This document shows, in pieces, positions 1 to 12,300 of a stretch of 64,000 nucleotides of DNA. The stretch is from NCBI GenBank assembly GCA_034509495.1, contig CM067505.1, positions 4,558,094-4,622,093 of the forward strand, written 5' to 3'. This DNA comes from Acestrorhynchus altus. Its lineage: Eukaryota > Chordata > Actinopteri > Characiformes > Acestrorhynchidae. The notes beneath the pieces were generated by a model. It saw only the letters and a program-made list of their open reading frames with translations, did no database searches and was not told the DNA's origin. The position numbers and the translations under genes were made by a program. Each line of letters starts with the position of its first letter. Positions within the stretch are counted from its first letter, which is position 1.

Positions 1-482
1 GCTCGACCTATACTCTGCTCCTTGCTCAAATTCTCACAGACTCACCATGGAGGGAACATAAAACAGAGCTCCGGCATGAAGGCGATATATTGAAATTTGA
101 TCTCTGAAATTGGATGTAATTTCTTTATACAAAATATGCTTATAATTAAAAAGACGTCAAGATTTCATGGGGTCTTGTAATTTTTATTTTTACATTGTAC
201 TTTCACGTCATATATCGTATAACATATATCACCATTCACAAGATTTGCCCATATCATCCAGCCCTACAATACAGTTCTTAATCTAACAGAAATATCATAA
301 TATAAAAGTAAGCATATAAGTATATAGTTATATATAGTTAATATATATAAGTGTGTATATATATATATATATATTAATACTGTGTATTAATGATTTCAGT
401 TGTTTATGACCTAGATCAGGGTTTCAGATTCTGCATATTATGTTCCCCCGCCCCTAATGACAGTGATACACAGTGACCTCAC
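1..482. other. Intronic sequence of the SOUL-like gene, AT-rich
   Basis: This is mostly AT-rich sequence with a short (TA)n run near 355-375. On the minus strand, an acceptor-like TTTCAG and a donor-like ATG|GTGAGT near 44-107 bound a short open stretch. Its translation does not resemble the SOUL domain, so I do not call it an exon. Confidence 0.4.
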
Positions 483-2020
483 CTGCTTCGTTTTCACCAG
501 AGATATATTTGAAAAGTTTTCTGAAAGCTCTCATTATGGCCACCTCCATGAAGTGGGACTCTGCCTCTACGGTCACCCATTTGGTTGCATTATAATGGCG
601 CACCTATAAATAAACAGGACAATTATCTCATTGTTAAAGTCGACGTCCTCCCGTCTGCAGAGATCTCACAGTTTGCTCTGTTAGAAACTCACCTCGTAGC
701 CTTCTCCCTCACAAATCAAATCATACAGCAAGCACTCTTTGGTCTCCGTGCAGAAGGAGGTTGGATCAGTGGAGTTTCTGAGGAGTAAAAGTTCAGATGT
801 TTAATAGATTCACTGTAGAAGTTTAGCAATGTCACACTGTACAAATACAGTCCTACTACAAACATCTGACTTATGGCCTTGAAACAATAATATTAACCAA
901 TAATATGCTTCAACTTCCGTTCCAACCACCCTAGAGAAATATTCCCACTTGGTGGAGGTGTTTTATCTCTTACCCAACTCTGGCTTCTGCTGTCACTGCC
1001 AACAGCAACACCAATGCTCCTGCAAAGTAGATCCTGCAAGAGGTGTGGAAAGCAGGTTAGCATTCAAACACCTTGTAATGTGGTCATATGTAGCTGGTGT
1101 AGTGTAGTGGATGACCACATTGCCCCTGGTCAGGTAAGCAGACCATACAACACTAATAACGCTACGCTCACATTGCCCGTCACCACCAGCCAAAGTGACT
1201 CAAATATGCCTCAATGTAACTCAGATCTGTTTTCTATCAGATGTGTTTACGTGTCAAATCCGTTCTTTAGGAAAATCTGAAATTGGATTTGAGCCACTTT
1301 CACATGTGGTCATAAATAAGATCATATCCAATTTGTGAAGAAGAGGCATGAATGTGAATGGTCACAACACAATGGCTCTGTTGGAAACAAAGGCCATTGT
1401 CCCAGAGGAAAAGTTCACGCAGCGGCTGATATGAATGAATCAGCTGGAAACTGAAGGTCAGATGAAATTTTTTGTAAAAATAAAAATAAAAAAATTGCTT
1501 TTGTAAAAAAATATTTGTTACATCACTTCTAAAATGTGAAAAAATCCATTGTGAATAGTTTGTTGCATTAATCCCGGCTTTCTAGTAAACTATTAATGAA
1601 AAGTCAATATTGTGTTTTTGACAATCAATGAATATTTGGAAACGTATCACGTCGATATTTTCTTACATTCTCTTACATAAACATTTCAGGTTACATGTAA
1701 TCTGGAACTAGTTATGGTTTTATAATGTAAATTATTAATTCCATTATTATGGCTTCACTTTGATAGCATTCAAGTTAAAGATAAGCATTTATAAAGCATC
1801 TGAAGTGTGTATAATATTATTAATGACATATATAATAAAAGTCTTCTGAAACTTTTTTTTTTAATTATATTACACAATATTTTAAAATACAGCTTTTCCC
1901 ATTATTGAATTCATTTTCTGAATAATAATAATAATTTTTTTACAGATTTTAATGACAATGCACATTTAATTTCCTCCAGTAAGTAACAGAAATACAGATT
2001 CAAAAGAGGTCTACTTACAT
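483..2020 (-). CDS. SOUL/HEBP2-family heme-binding protein, 5' part (3' end off the left edge)
   Basis: The family consists of small heme/tetrapyrrole-binding proteins. Three coding exons (693-777 and 483-603, preceded by 974-1033) join in frame to a first exon that supplies only the A and T of the start codon (2019-2020, donor GTAAGT). The protein begins MIYFAGALVLLLAVTAEA, a clear signal peptide, so it is probably secreted or lumenal. Next come FCTETKECLLYDLICEG and the family hallmark YEVRHYNATKWV, followed by MRAFRKLFKYISGENEA, which corresponds to the human HEBP2 'TRLFKYIQGKNE' region. The last exon ends in phase 1 at GCAG|GTGAGG. The remaining half of the SOUL domain (the 'TAPV' part onward) is not convincingly present in 1-482 and must lie to the left. 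Family assignment is secure. Which fish soul/hebp2 paralogue this is remains undetermined. Confidence 0.82.
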
Positions 2021-2120
2021 TGTGTTGAAGAGGGGAGCTACTCTGATGAGATGTGAGCCTCCAGCTCTTATTTAACACTGGCTTATGAAAGCTGAAGACC
2101 CACCCAGTGCAGCTCTCTGC

Positions 2121-2128
2121 TCATATAA
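2121..2128 (-). promoter_or_regulatory. Possible TATA box of the SOUL-like gene
   Basis: The minus strand reads GCTTATATGAG here, about 100 bp upstream of the split start codon. A TSS near 2095 and a 5' UTR of about 75 nt would fit. This is a motif call only. Confidence 0.35.
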
Positions 2129-2364
2129 GCGCCTTACATAAAAACATTGTTTATCCCGCCCCTTTTAGATGATTGGCTGACAGGGCCAGGGACAGTGAAT
2201 AAGTAGCCAATCCTTGAGGAGGAGTATCAACTTGTAGCCAATCATAGCGCAGCGGTGCCTGTTTCCAAACATCTCCAGTGAGGAGTTACACAAATGATTA
2301 TTAAAAAAGTATATAAAATATATTAAAATATATACAAGTATATATACTGCTAATAAATACTGCT

Positions 2365-2495
2365 AAACCACGCTAATAGCAATTATATCATCAGTATATA
2401 TATACTGGTAATTAAAAAAATATATAAAATATAAAAAGTATAAAATTACCAGTATATGATATATACTGATGATATAATTGCTATTAGCATGGTTT
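2365..2495. repeat. Long AT-rich palindrome (MITE-like hairpin)
   Basis: The left arm at 2365-2412 begins AAACCACGCTAATAGCAATT. It matches the reverse complement of the right arm at 2444-2495, with one substitution and a 2-base indel, around a loop of about 30 bp. It resembles a small non-autonomous DNA transposon or a foldback element. Confidence 0.75.
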
Positions 2496-2954
2496 GAGGG
2501 GAAATGGTTTGGGTCAAAGTTGGAACCATTCATCTGAAGAGAAAACCGAACAAAAAACCTTGTGTGACCCATTGTGACCTTAGGTTCCTACCACCACCAT
2601 CACCACAACTGTGAAGAAGTGAGTCAGCATGTTTCACACCAACCTCTGCGAATGAGTGTTTACATCTCAGCCACTGAATTATACACAAAAATGCTAAAAA
2701 TCCCTTTTAAACAGGAGACTGGCTTGACTGGACAAAGCCTAATGGACCACAGGATACGTAGAGTACCTCACGCTCTGACCTAAGCAAGGTGTGGTGCCTT
2801 TAGTTACAAAACCTGATAGCTCTGAAAATTAAAGCATGTGACCTATAATGCTTATTTGGCCCTTTGTTCTGTGATTACTCTACTAACCTACACTGCAACT
2901 CTAGGTCCATTATATACAATGCAATCAATGGTAACCTTGCTTTTGGGAGGTTAT

Positions 2955-3060
2955 TTCTATCCTTCTGATCTCCTCCTTCACGGGTAGGATCCCGGTGGGA
3001 CCACAGCCTATCCAGAATCATTGGATGCAAGGCAGAAACACCCCTTGAAACGGGCATTGG
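2955..3060. repeat. SINE-family fragment (same family as 17845-18115)
   Basis: The segment '...GGGACCACAGCCTATCCAGA' followed by an 'ATCATTGGATGCAAGGCAG' block matches, with divergence, the block at about 17885-17940 in the same orientation. Only the middle of the element is preserved. Confidence 0.5.
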
Positions 3061-4454
3061 TCATTCATTTTTTAATATCCAAGTTATTACAATTTTAGAA
3101 GTTTATTGGGGAAAACTTTACAATTGAAAGCGGGCTCTAATGTCCTCTTGGATGAGATTTGGTTGGGTATGGAGGCATACAGGTTCCGTATGTGACACAT
3201 TTGCCCACAGATGTTACAGATGGGCTTGTAGATCCTGATCTAGATCCCAGCTGGTCCCTTCAATGATTGATTGGTGATAAATATCACAACCAGACAGATG
3301 AGGAAGTGCTGAAATCTGGCGGAGACAGGAAATCTCTGAAAATGCCACTTGGAATCCCTGCCATAAGGCAACACGTGGCTGCAGGGCGTCCTGCACATAT
3401 CACTGAGCCATCAGTGTCCCTTGTATCACTACTAGGGGTTACCAATGCCGTATGCCATCAATCCCCAGATCGTCACACCTGCAGAAGGGGCAGCATGTCA
3501 TTCCACATTAAAAGGCATTTTACTGTCGTTGGATCCTAAACTGGACCTGGTTTCATTGCTAAGGACGATATGGTTCAAATCCGAAGTAATGTTTTTTTGT
3601 CAAATAATGTATTTTTATTTTATTTTGTGAGCACAGTCCATAAAAATGAGATTGGACAACGTTGTTAACCAATGCTGATCCCCTTGAAAGTTGATTATCT
3701 AAATTATTTTCACCCTGGACTTCGCCAGACGGAGTGCAGTCCCAGCTGTTACACTCAGTATCATTGTTACCTAACTCCACAGGGCAGCAGTGGAAGCCCC
3801 CCCTTTTCTTAAATATCAAAAGTCAAACTAGTTAAGTAACAGCAATGAAACCTTTGTGCTTAGAGCAGAAGGGATTTAAGTACCTCTGTTGGTTGTTGGT
3901 TTTAATTTGGCATGTACAGTAATATTGATTCAAACACTGTAGCAGAGCTTCAGCAAAGACTTGAGAAATTCTGAGTGGTTGGGTTTTTATACCTTTTCTC
4001 TTTGTCATGTAGCCTTTTGTGTTCACCGCTCTCAATCTGAATTTTAGAGGGCAGGGTGTGACCGCCAGTGATGTCTAAACATTTTAAACCTCAAGAGGAA
4101 CTGTGTTCTGGGAGAATGTTCCCACCCACGGTTAGAATAAATGGGTAGAATGAGAGAATATTACAGCACTCAGATAACACAGCCCAGTGTTTGCCCCACT
4201 TTAACGCACCAAACTGAAGGAGTCAGCCAATTAAAAAGTCCTACAGGAGCTGAGAACCCCTGGGGAACTTCTTATAGGCCTTCTCCTGAAGCCCTTCAAT
4301 TGCAAAGCCCTCAAAGGAGTTACACTAGGTTCAAAAAAGTTCTGTGCACCTAGGGGTGTACAAATGCATCAGCTTGATCAGTTATAATAAGACCTTACAT
4401 TAATCAACCATAACAAAAATCCCAATGTCAGATGATGTGAATAATGACTCACAA

Positions 4455-4565
4455 CTGCATCAGAGTATCTGCAAAACAGCAAGTTTTGTGAGGTGTTCTC
4501 AGTATGCAGTGGTCAGTACCTACCAAATTGATCCAACAAAGGACAACTGGTTGTCTTTTATCACA
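4455..4565 (+). mobile_element. Tc1-like transposon fragment
   Basis: The stretch containing CAGTATGCAGTGGTCAGTAC and a following 'CTACCAAA' matches the 5' transposase region of a common fish Tc1/mariner family. It also matches the copy at 20130-20434. No intact reading frame remains. Confidence 0.55.
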
Positions 4566-4789
4566 CAAAGACCAAATGTGAATTGGAAGAGAAGGCAGAG
4601 CTGGGCAGGTGGCAAGAATTTTCATCAGAAGGGGAGAAGATTTTTATAGGGTGGTTTTAAAGGCCATGTAAAAGTAGTGAGGAGGGGTTTGGGCATGGTC
4701 CTTCTCCCAAACATGAGTTATTTCATATATCAGTTAAAGGATCTGCTGCTACCATGATTATAGTCTCACCTGCCAACACAGAAACCTGG

Positions 4790-5020
4790 GGTCAAACTCT
4801 GTGGCGTGCCATGGCCTGGAGGTAAGAGGAGCTGCATTGTGATCGGTTTGAGGCCCTGAGCTGCCAGGTTGCGACTGAAGTGCCCTTAAGCAAGGTACCT
4901 AACCCCCAAACTGCTCCCCGGGTGCTCTAGTGGAAATATGGGCATGTGAACATTGTTTCACTGTGGTGTGTGTGTTCATTGCACGGTTGGAATAAATGCA
5001 GAGGCAAAATTTCAAGTGTC
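4790..5020 (+). repeat. tRNA-derived SINE
   Basis: The order of blocks is typical of fish tRNA-derived SINEs: 'GTGGCGTGCCATGGCCTGGAG', then 'GCCCTTAAGCAAGGTACCTA', then 'CTGCTCCCCGGGTGCTCTAG', and a 3' block 'AATAAATGCAGAGGCAAAAT'. The copy is diverged but nearly full length. Confidence 0.65.
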
Positions 5021-8000
5021 CTACACGAACGGCACATTAAATGTTGTCTTCTTCTTAAAGGAGGTACCAGATGCCACAAGATAACCGTAGAGGTATTGAG
5101 GTGTACAAACCTTGACAGTTGGTTTTGTGGCATAAGTGGGGACCCAGGCAATATTGCACAGGTGTTTTTCATGTTATAAATAATCTGTGTTTAAGACCAA
5201 AAGCAATTCTCAGCTTCTTTTTAATAGCAAGAACATATTAAAACCTTTCTGTATTGGTCTTTCTTGTCTATATAGCTGATAAGAAACAAGACAACAGAAG
5301 AAATCAGTTTCTCCGGAGTCACTCAGTCTGCACCCCTACAGTGTAAAAGAGTGAAGGCCAAAGTGCAGCTGTGTGGATTATCAGAGTGATCCCGCAGAGA
5401 TTCAGCTTTGACTTAAATATTTGTGTAGATTCACAGTGGAGGGAGATGACTTAACCCATTGTGGTGAGAACGCAATGTTTTTATCTTAAGTCTCTCTGTG
5501 GTAAATTGCTTAACAGAGGTGTGAAGGACAGTCCATTCTTCTACAGCAAACAGGTTTTGGGCAATAGAGACAACAGCATTACTGCTACTGAATGCAGTTT
5601 GGTGACATCATCATAACAAAGGAAGACTTTAACAATCTTATAACTGGAGTCAAAAGGGTTTAAGTATATATGCTGAAATATTTTACTCTGTTCTGTGTTG
5701 AGGAAATGCTCCATATTAACCCAATCATTATGGACTATGGACATTATGGATTATGTTCTCTAGTGGACATTATCAATCATCTGATTTTCTTACCTAAAGA
5801 CCCTCATGATTAAAAAACCACTACTTACTCACTACGGTCAATAAACCATGTGGGAAGCAAGACCAGGAAGCCTGGAGATGCAGAATCCTGATGCTAAGTG
5901 TTACGTGTTCTACAAGTGACTGCTTTTAAATCATAGGCACTAATGGTGTATTCATGCACAGGACAATTACACTGGATTTACTATTTTTCAATACTTTACC
6001 GAGTTTGTTGGTCTTATTTTTAAATATATTAATATCTGTAAAACCTCGAGCATGCATCTAACCATCTGAGAATGTTGAGGATCCTCTCACAGCTGTTGAC
6101 GGCAATCATGCTGTGACCTTAATAACTGTCAACCAAGTGATCTCTAATTGGGCACAACACCAGTATCATTTTAAATAAGACATGGGTAGTTTTGAAAACA
6201 GAGGTCTTTGTCTGCATCCTGGCCTCCTGGCCCCATGAGAACGGCAAGATTGTACACTGAAATCCAAGTTTTCCCAAAATGGTTTTAAGGTGGAGATTGT
6301 TGAAAATAGTGTTTTGTGGATGGAGAAAATGGAGATTTATTAAAACTGACATCACAACACATCACAACACTTTTGAATCTCCATCTCGTCCTTAATAGTG
6401 AACTACATAAGGTACAACAGTCTCTACCTGCAGACAGCACTAGATTTCAGATTTATGGATTTAAATAAATGTACATACTGCTCTATTTACTATCCCTAAT
6501 GACTTGCCTAATACACTACATAGGGATAAGTGTGTAATTTGGGATCAGACCTCTGTGTTTTCATCCTACTTTGTGGTGTTTGATGTCTCTATGACATACT
6601 GTTGCTCCATACAGGGAGAGCATGTGCCTGCCAGCATTTTTGTCTTATCTTTTATCAGATATTTTCGTCTAAGAATCTTCACAGCTGCCTATTAATTGTC
6701 AAACTGCAGAGCTTAAACTGATTTCTTTCTGAAGTGGTGGCAATTTGTATATGCCGAGGGGTGCTTACGATCTATATGTGATATTTAAAACCGGACACTT
6801 GGACAGATGTCTTTACTATTACTATTGTTTTATAAGTTCAGTACCCATTCCCCATCATTTTCAAAGACCAATAACACAACACCACAGGACAACACTGCCC
6901 ACAGAAGCTGAAACTCTTAATTTTTATTTATACAAAAGGCCTAAATAGTATGACACACAATATTCTCAAGTAAAGGCCTTTGTGTTGCATATGAAATGAT
7001 AACAATGGCTTATTATACAGGGTTCCCCTGGAACCTCAGGAACTTGCAGAACCTGCTCATGCACAGTATTCAGATAAAACGTTACGCAATAATATAAAAA
7101 AGAGGCTGGCTATTACAAAACAGCATTCTGAACAGGTCTCAGTGGTACTCCATGAAATAAATTACATACTGGGGGAATTAAAGTAATAAACCAATAAGTA
7201 AAAAATATAAAAAAAAATAATTTCAGTGCATTTTAAAATGTAATATTTGCCATCTTCTGTATTGGTATTTGGATTATCCACAGGAAAATCATCAGCACCT
7301 GTATTGTATAAGTGGAATATGGTTGAATTACCATTCAGGCTAAACTGAAACAGTTCTAATTTAACTCTAATGTAGTTCTTAAGAATATTTAGGTTGCAAG
7401 GCTGGCAGTGCAGCATATATCATAAAAATAAATGTGCTACAAATGGTTCATTAAGCGATGCCATAGAAGAACCCTTTTCACTCTAGAGAGAAACATTGTT
7501 ATTGAAGAGGCGTGAGTGTAGGGGTAGCCAATATGAGCATACTTGATCAGATTATGATTAATTTTATCATCATATATAATACCTTCTCTCTCATGAATAA
7601 CGTCAATGTTTAAAGAACCACATTTCTTTACCAAGAAAAATTCCAGAGTGCAGAACCCGTCCTGGAGGGCCAGTCTCCAGCAAAGCAGTTGCCCTACTCA
7701 AACCCACTTGATGCAACTCGCCAGTTAATTGTAAGGTGTTGTGTTTGAGCAGGGCAACTACTACGTCTGCATGATATTAAAATAAACAGACATTGCATGA
7801 TTTCACTGTTCTGCGATATAGAGCTGATTTTTCTACAGATTTAGAGCCCAATGATTTTGGCAAGATATTTGATGATACGTGATAAGGATACGTGATAGTA
7901 GTTTTTCTTCACCCTCACTCATTTGAATATGTGTTTCTTTTATCACACTACTTAAAGAACCTTTTGAAGTACCTATATTTTTAAGCTGTACAGTCCTCAG

Positions 8001-8235
8001 AAGACAATATATGGAATGAACAGTTTGTAAAAACATAAAACATCAGTGTGGCTACCTGATTAGAGGCAATACAAAAGAATCCTCTGTGACACACATTCAT
8101 TCAGTGTTCATCCACAAGGAACATAAACCAAAGAAAGACATGGCATAGCCAAAGCAAAGTGGTGTTCTAATTTATATATATATATATATATATATAATTA
8201 TTTAATTTGTAAGTATATTTTGAAAATACATAGCT

Positions 8236-8520
8236 GTGCAAAAGTCAGAGACCAACCTTCTGTCTTCAAGACAGAAGACACACTAAATTCAGTGTGTCCA
8301 CCCTTCACCTTCATAAGAGCTTTCATTCTTTCAGGAGACTGAACTCAGTTTACACCTTCAAAAGGTCAGTGCTAGATGGATCTTTTTTAACTTCTCATCA
8401 TCTAGATCATCCCAAGCAAATGATGTTGAGGTCTGGACTCTGGGGTTGTTTGGAGATCAGTTCCGAGTTTCTGAAGCAACAGTAGAGTTTGGGGCAGTTT
8501 TGCTGGTCACACTTAAATAT
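8236..8520 (-). mobile_element. Tc1-like transposon remnant
   Basis: The segment runs from 'TGTGCAAAAGTCAGAGACCA' (terminal-repeat-like) into 'AAATGATGTTGAGGTCTGGA', a block characteristic of fish Tc1 elements read antisense. It is heavily deleted and has no transposase frame. Confidence 0.55.
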
Positions 8521-8551
8521 TATAATTTTTCAATGTTTTTTTTTAGGAAAC

Positions 8552-8757
8552 AAAATGGTTCTGTGGTTCTTTAGACTGATGAAGAATGCACTGTAGAACG
8601 TTCTATATAGATCCTTTATGAAAAGGGTTCAGGCTTGTGATCATCACAGTAGTCGAACCCTTTCTGTGTCATATACAGTATACTGTATTGTACATATACA
8701 TATACCTTTCAAAAGGGATCTATATAGAACCATTTTTTAAACTAAAGAACCATTTGT
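8552..8757. repeat. Palindromic MITE
   Basis: The outer ends form inverted repeats: 'AAAATGGTTCTGTGGTTCTT' on the left and the reverse complement of '...AAACTAAAGAACCATTT' on the right. Inner blocks around 'TATATAGATCCTTTATGAAA' also mirror 'TTTCAAAAGGGATCTATATA'. There is no coding capacity. Confidence 0.6.
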
Positions 8758-8973
8758 ACGTGTGTACCAGTACTTGCATGGTTGTTAGGAGTCCCACAGG
8801 AAACGTATTTCAATTTAATTTCCTGTTTCCTATGAACGTGCATAAGAAAACGTATATTTAATTACCTCAAAAACAGCTGTAATTTGCTGATTGTGACGTC
8901 ACATGGCACTTACATAAGCCATTCATGACGACTGACTTAAACCAATATAGGTATATTTTCTTTAATAAATAGG

Positions 8974-8979
8974 TTTATT
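8974..8979 (-). terminator. shfl: Candidate poly(A) signal of shfl
   Basis: The minus strand reads AATAAA about 400 nt past the shfl stop codon. This is the best nearby hexamer, and the 3' UTR length is inferred. Confidence 0.4.
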
Positions 8980-9382
8980 TTAGAAATAAGCCTAAATTTT
9001 ACGTAGGTTTACGCCTGTTTTCATAGGATAGTCATGTAGATGTAGTTGTCATGTAGCCCGCAGCAAAGTGTTACCAACATATTTGTGAACGATTCTGAAA
9101 CCTGTACTTTGGGGTTGTTTTGAGTGACAGTTTAAAAGGGCAATCTCTGATTATGTACATTCCTGATTATTAAACTTCCTGAATATTCTAGAGAGAAATC
9201 AGCACATCTCCTCAAGCTAAACACTTATCTGGCTAAACTATAAATGCACAGTGCTTTGGGATAAGCAGGTTGGGCTGCTTCTTCAGGCCAGAACACACCT
9301 CTTTCCCTGTGACCTGAAGCATTCTCACTAATTGCGGTGTCATCAGTACTGTGTCCTGCTGACACTTTCCGCTGCGGTCAGT

Positions 9383-12300
9383 TCAGCTGCTTACACTGTG
9401 GCCGCTGCTATCCGACTCTCCGCTCTCTTCTTCACCAATGTCGTCCAGGATGAGATCAAACACCTGCTCCACCAGGCTGCCCTGGCTCAGGCAGGTGTTG
9501 ACCGTGGAGCCGCTGCTGATGTGGGGCAGGCTGGGGTTGACCACCTGTGGCTTCTTGCTCTTCTGCCTGCTATGTGGGTGGACACATTCTGTCCCCGGCA
9601 CATAGGTTTCTATGTTGGACAGAACCAGAAATCACAAAAGTTAGTGTTCACTGAATATCCTGTTTGTTATAGGTCAAAAGAACCCAAATGTACACCAATC
9701 AGCCATAACATTATCACCCTCACTGTCCATTTTATCAGCTGCCTGACCTTACAGGAGCATTTTGTAGTTCGATAATTATAAACTGTAGTTCATCTGTTTC
9801 TCTGCACACTTTGTCCTGACCACTGAAGAACAGGGTGAAAGGACGATAATAAAGTATGCAGACACAGATGGACTACAGTCTGTAATTATAGAACTACTAT
9901 ACTCTATATAAAATGGACAGAGAGTGTAGAAACAAGGTGGTAATAATGTTATGTCTGATCATTAATTGACTTATTAACGGCTTTTTATATATACATACAC
10001 TCATTATGGCAGTATGGGGTTTCAGTGATTCAGTGAGGCAGAATGGGCAGAATTCAATTATATTTTCTGGCACAAAGTCAACTTGTAAGCACAGTCTACA
10101 TTTTCTGCTACGTTTCAGGTCAGAACAAGGGGAATATAACTCCAAAAACTCTTATATTGATATTGAAACCTGCTTTATCCATCCCACAAACACCTGTCAT
10201 GTTTTTCTGTTTGAACCGTCTAGCTGATGGTTTGCATTTCTTTCTTCAATCCACTTTGAATCCATTTTGTGCCATGTACCAGTTCCACTGGCAGCCCCAG
10301 AGCATGATGCTGCCACCACCACGCTTATCAATTGGTAGTGTTTTTTTTGGAATTAATGCATTTTCTCCTCCAAACGTGTCTCAAACTTTGTCTTATCTGA
10401 CCATAAAACATTTTTCAGAAGACGTTTTCTTTGTCTGTGAGGTCAACTGCAAATTATTTTGGCCCTGTATTGATTTCAGAAATCTATTACTAGTCCTGGC
10501 AAAAAATAGAGAGTGTGAAATATACCGGTGCATCTCAAAAAATATGAATATTGTTAAAAAGCTCATTTACACTTTGCGTTTACATTTACGACAACGCCCT
10601 TAAACAGAGTGCTTTGCTGTTCACTCAGAAATATCCTAATCTAGCTAGTAGAGGCTAGAATCCAGAGATACGTCAAGCTTAGTACAGTATAGTTCCTTAA
10701 GATTCAGTATAGTTATAATCCTTTAAATTGTTTAGAGCTCATGAATGAGATGGGACTTTAGTCTTTGTTTGAAGACAGCAAATGACCAAATGACTGTTCG
10801 GACCCCCAAAGGATGTTTGTTCCACCATTTTGGTGCCAGGACAGAAAAAAGTCTGGATTCTTTTCTTTCATGCGATGGTGGATCAACCCGAGCTGTGCTT
10901 GAAGGTCTCTTGGTACAGACTGAGTTTTGACCATTGAGTTTTGACCTGGTCCATTTTTGGCTTTGTAGGCCATCATCAAGGGAACACAGCAGAGGAGTTA
11001 CATGACTCCAGAAGACGAGTCAAACCGCTGCATTTTGGATCAACTGCAATGGCTTGATGGTTCAAGAGCAAGGCCAACTACAAGGGAGTTGCAGTAATCC
11101 AGTCTTGAAAAACAAGCACCTGAGTGACTATCTAGACAGAAAAGGTTGAATTCTCCTGATGGTGTAAAGGAGAAATCTGCATGACCGAGTCAGGTTTGCA
11201 ACGTGAGCTGAGAATGACAACTGGTCATCCACACCTTGACCAAGGCTCTGTGCTTCAGCTGATGGAATGACCAGCGAGTTCTCAAAGGAAAATCGCAAGA
11301 TCAGGGTGTCGACCAGTGGTTCCAGGAACATATCTAGGTTCAATCTTGCTTTGTGAAATTTCTAACCACACTATCAACTTTCAAACAAAAAAGCTTGAAA
11401 TATATCACTTTAAATGTAATGAATATAAAAAATATAATTAATTTATGATAAATGAATAATCAAATGATGAAAAACCCTTTTCACCTTCCACTGTGTAAAT
11501 TAGTGAGCTTTCAGTGCACGTTTGTTATATTACCATTGAGATCAAACATGTTTTGGCTGATTTAGGATAAGAAGAAATGATTATACATAAAATGTTTTGC
11601 TGAGCCTTTTAACAGATGTTTGCAGTTGTGTAAGCTTGTTGAAACAATGGGATGTTTGGTGGAGGCCAGCAGCATGTTACCCTGTCTGTTGTAGCAGTCC
11701 TCTGCCAGGCAGCTGTGCTGCTGTCTTCTTCTAGGCCCTTGGTCCCTCATGTTTCTACGTGGAGGTAGGATTTGTGTTGGCAGTATGATGGACCGACAAA
11801 TATAACAGGGAGAGCCCACGTCCATTCGGCCAAACCCCCTAATGGAGAAGCAGAGAGAGTCAAGGTGAGAAGCGCCATTGGAGTGAATGAAACAAAACAT
11901 TCAACAACAAACCTGCCAGCAATGACTCTCTGGAGTGATGCCACGCTGTAAAAAAACCAATTACATAACATAACAATAGCCTTTAAAATGTCCAAATAGC
12001 ATATGGAGGGTCCAAACATGAGAAATCTGATGATGTACCATCCTCTTAACTGAGCTAGGCCTTCATGCACGTTCCTGGGAGTCATATGGGGTTTTGATTT
12101 GATTTCTAAGCAGCATATGCGCAGAGTTCAGTGGTTCAAAATAAATCTATTGCAACTATTTCTTGATATTTGTATTTCAAGAGCGTTTCATCTACAGAGT
12201 GTAGATGCTGGTAAACACACACTCATACATTGGCCTCACAGTAAACAGCACTTAGCAGAGTCACTGGTGTTTTACTGAATTTCTTAAGTCCAACAAACAC

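Larger units (their letters stand above)
2496..8970. other. Intergenic region between the SOUL-like gene and the shfl 3' end
   Basis: I found no exon with flanking splice signals on either strand. The region is AT-rich with scattered repeat remnants (annotated separately) and a short (TA)n run near 8175-8196. The open frames are short and show no protein family I recognise. Confidence 0.6.

Noticed and set aside
44..107. Possible fourth exon of the SOUL-like gene on the minus strand
   Set aside because: Splice-like borders exist, but the translation does not resemble the SOUL domain in the required phase.
1097..1118. Possible tRNA gene (TGGTGTAGTGTAGTGGATGA block, also near 63470)
   Set aside because: Only an A-box-like start is present, with no cloverleaf or B box. 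The sharing between two places suggests a SINE fragment.
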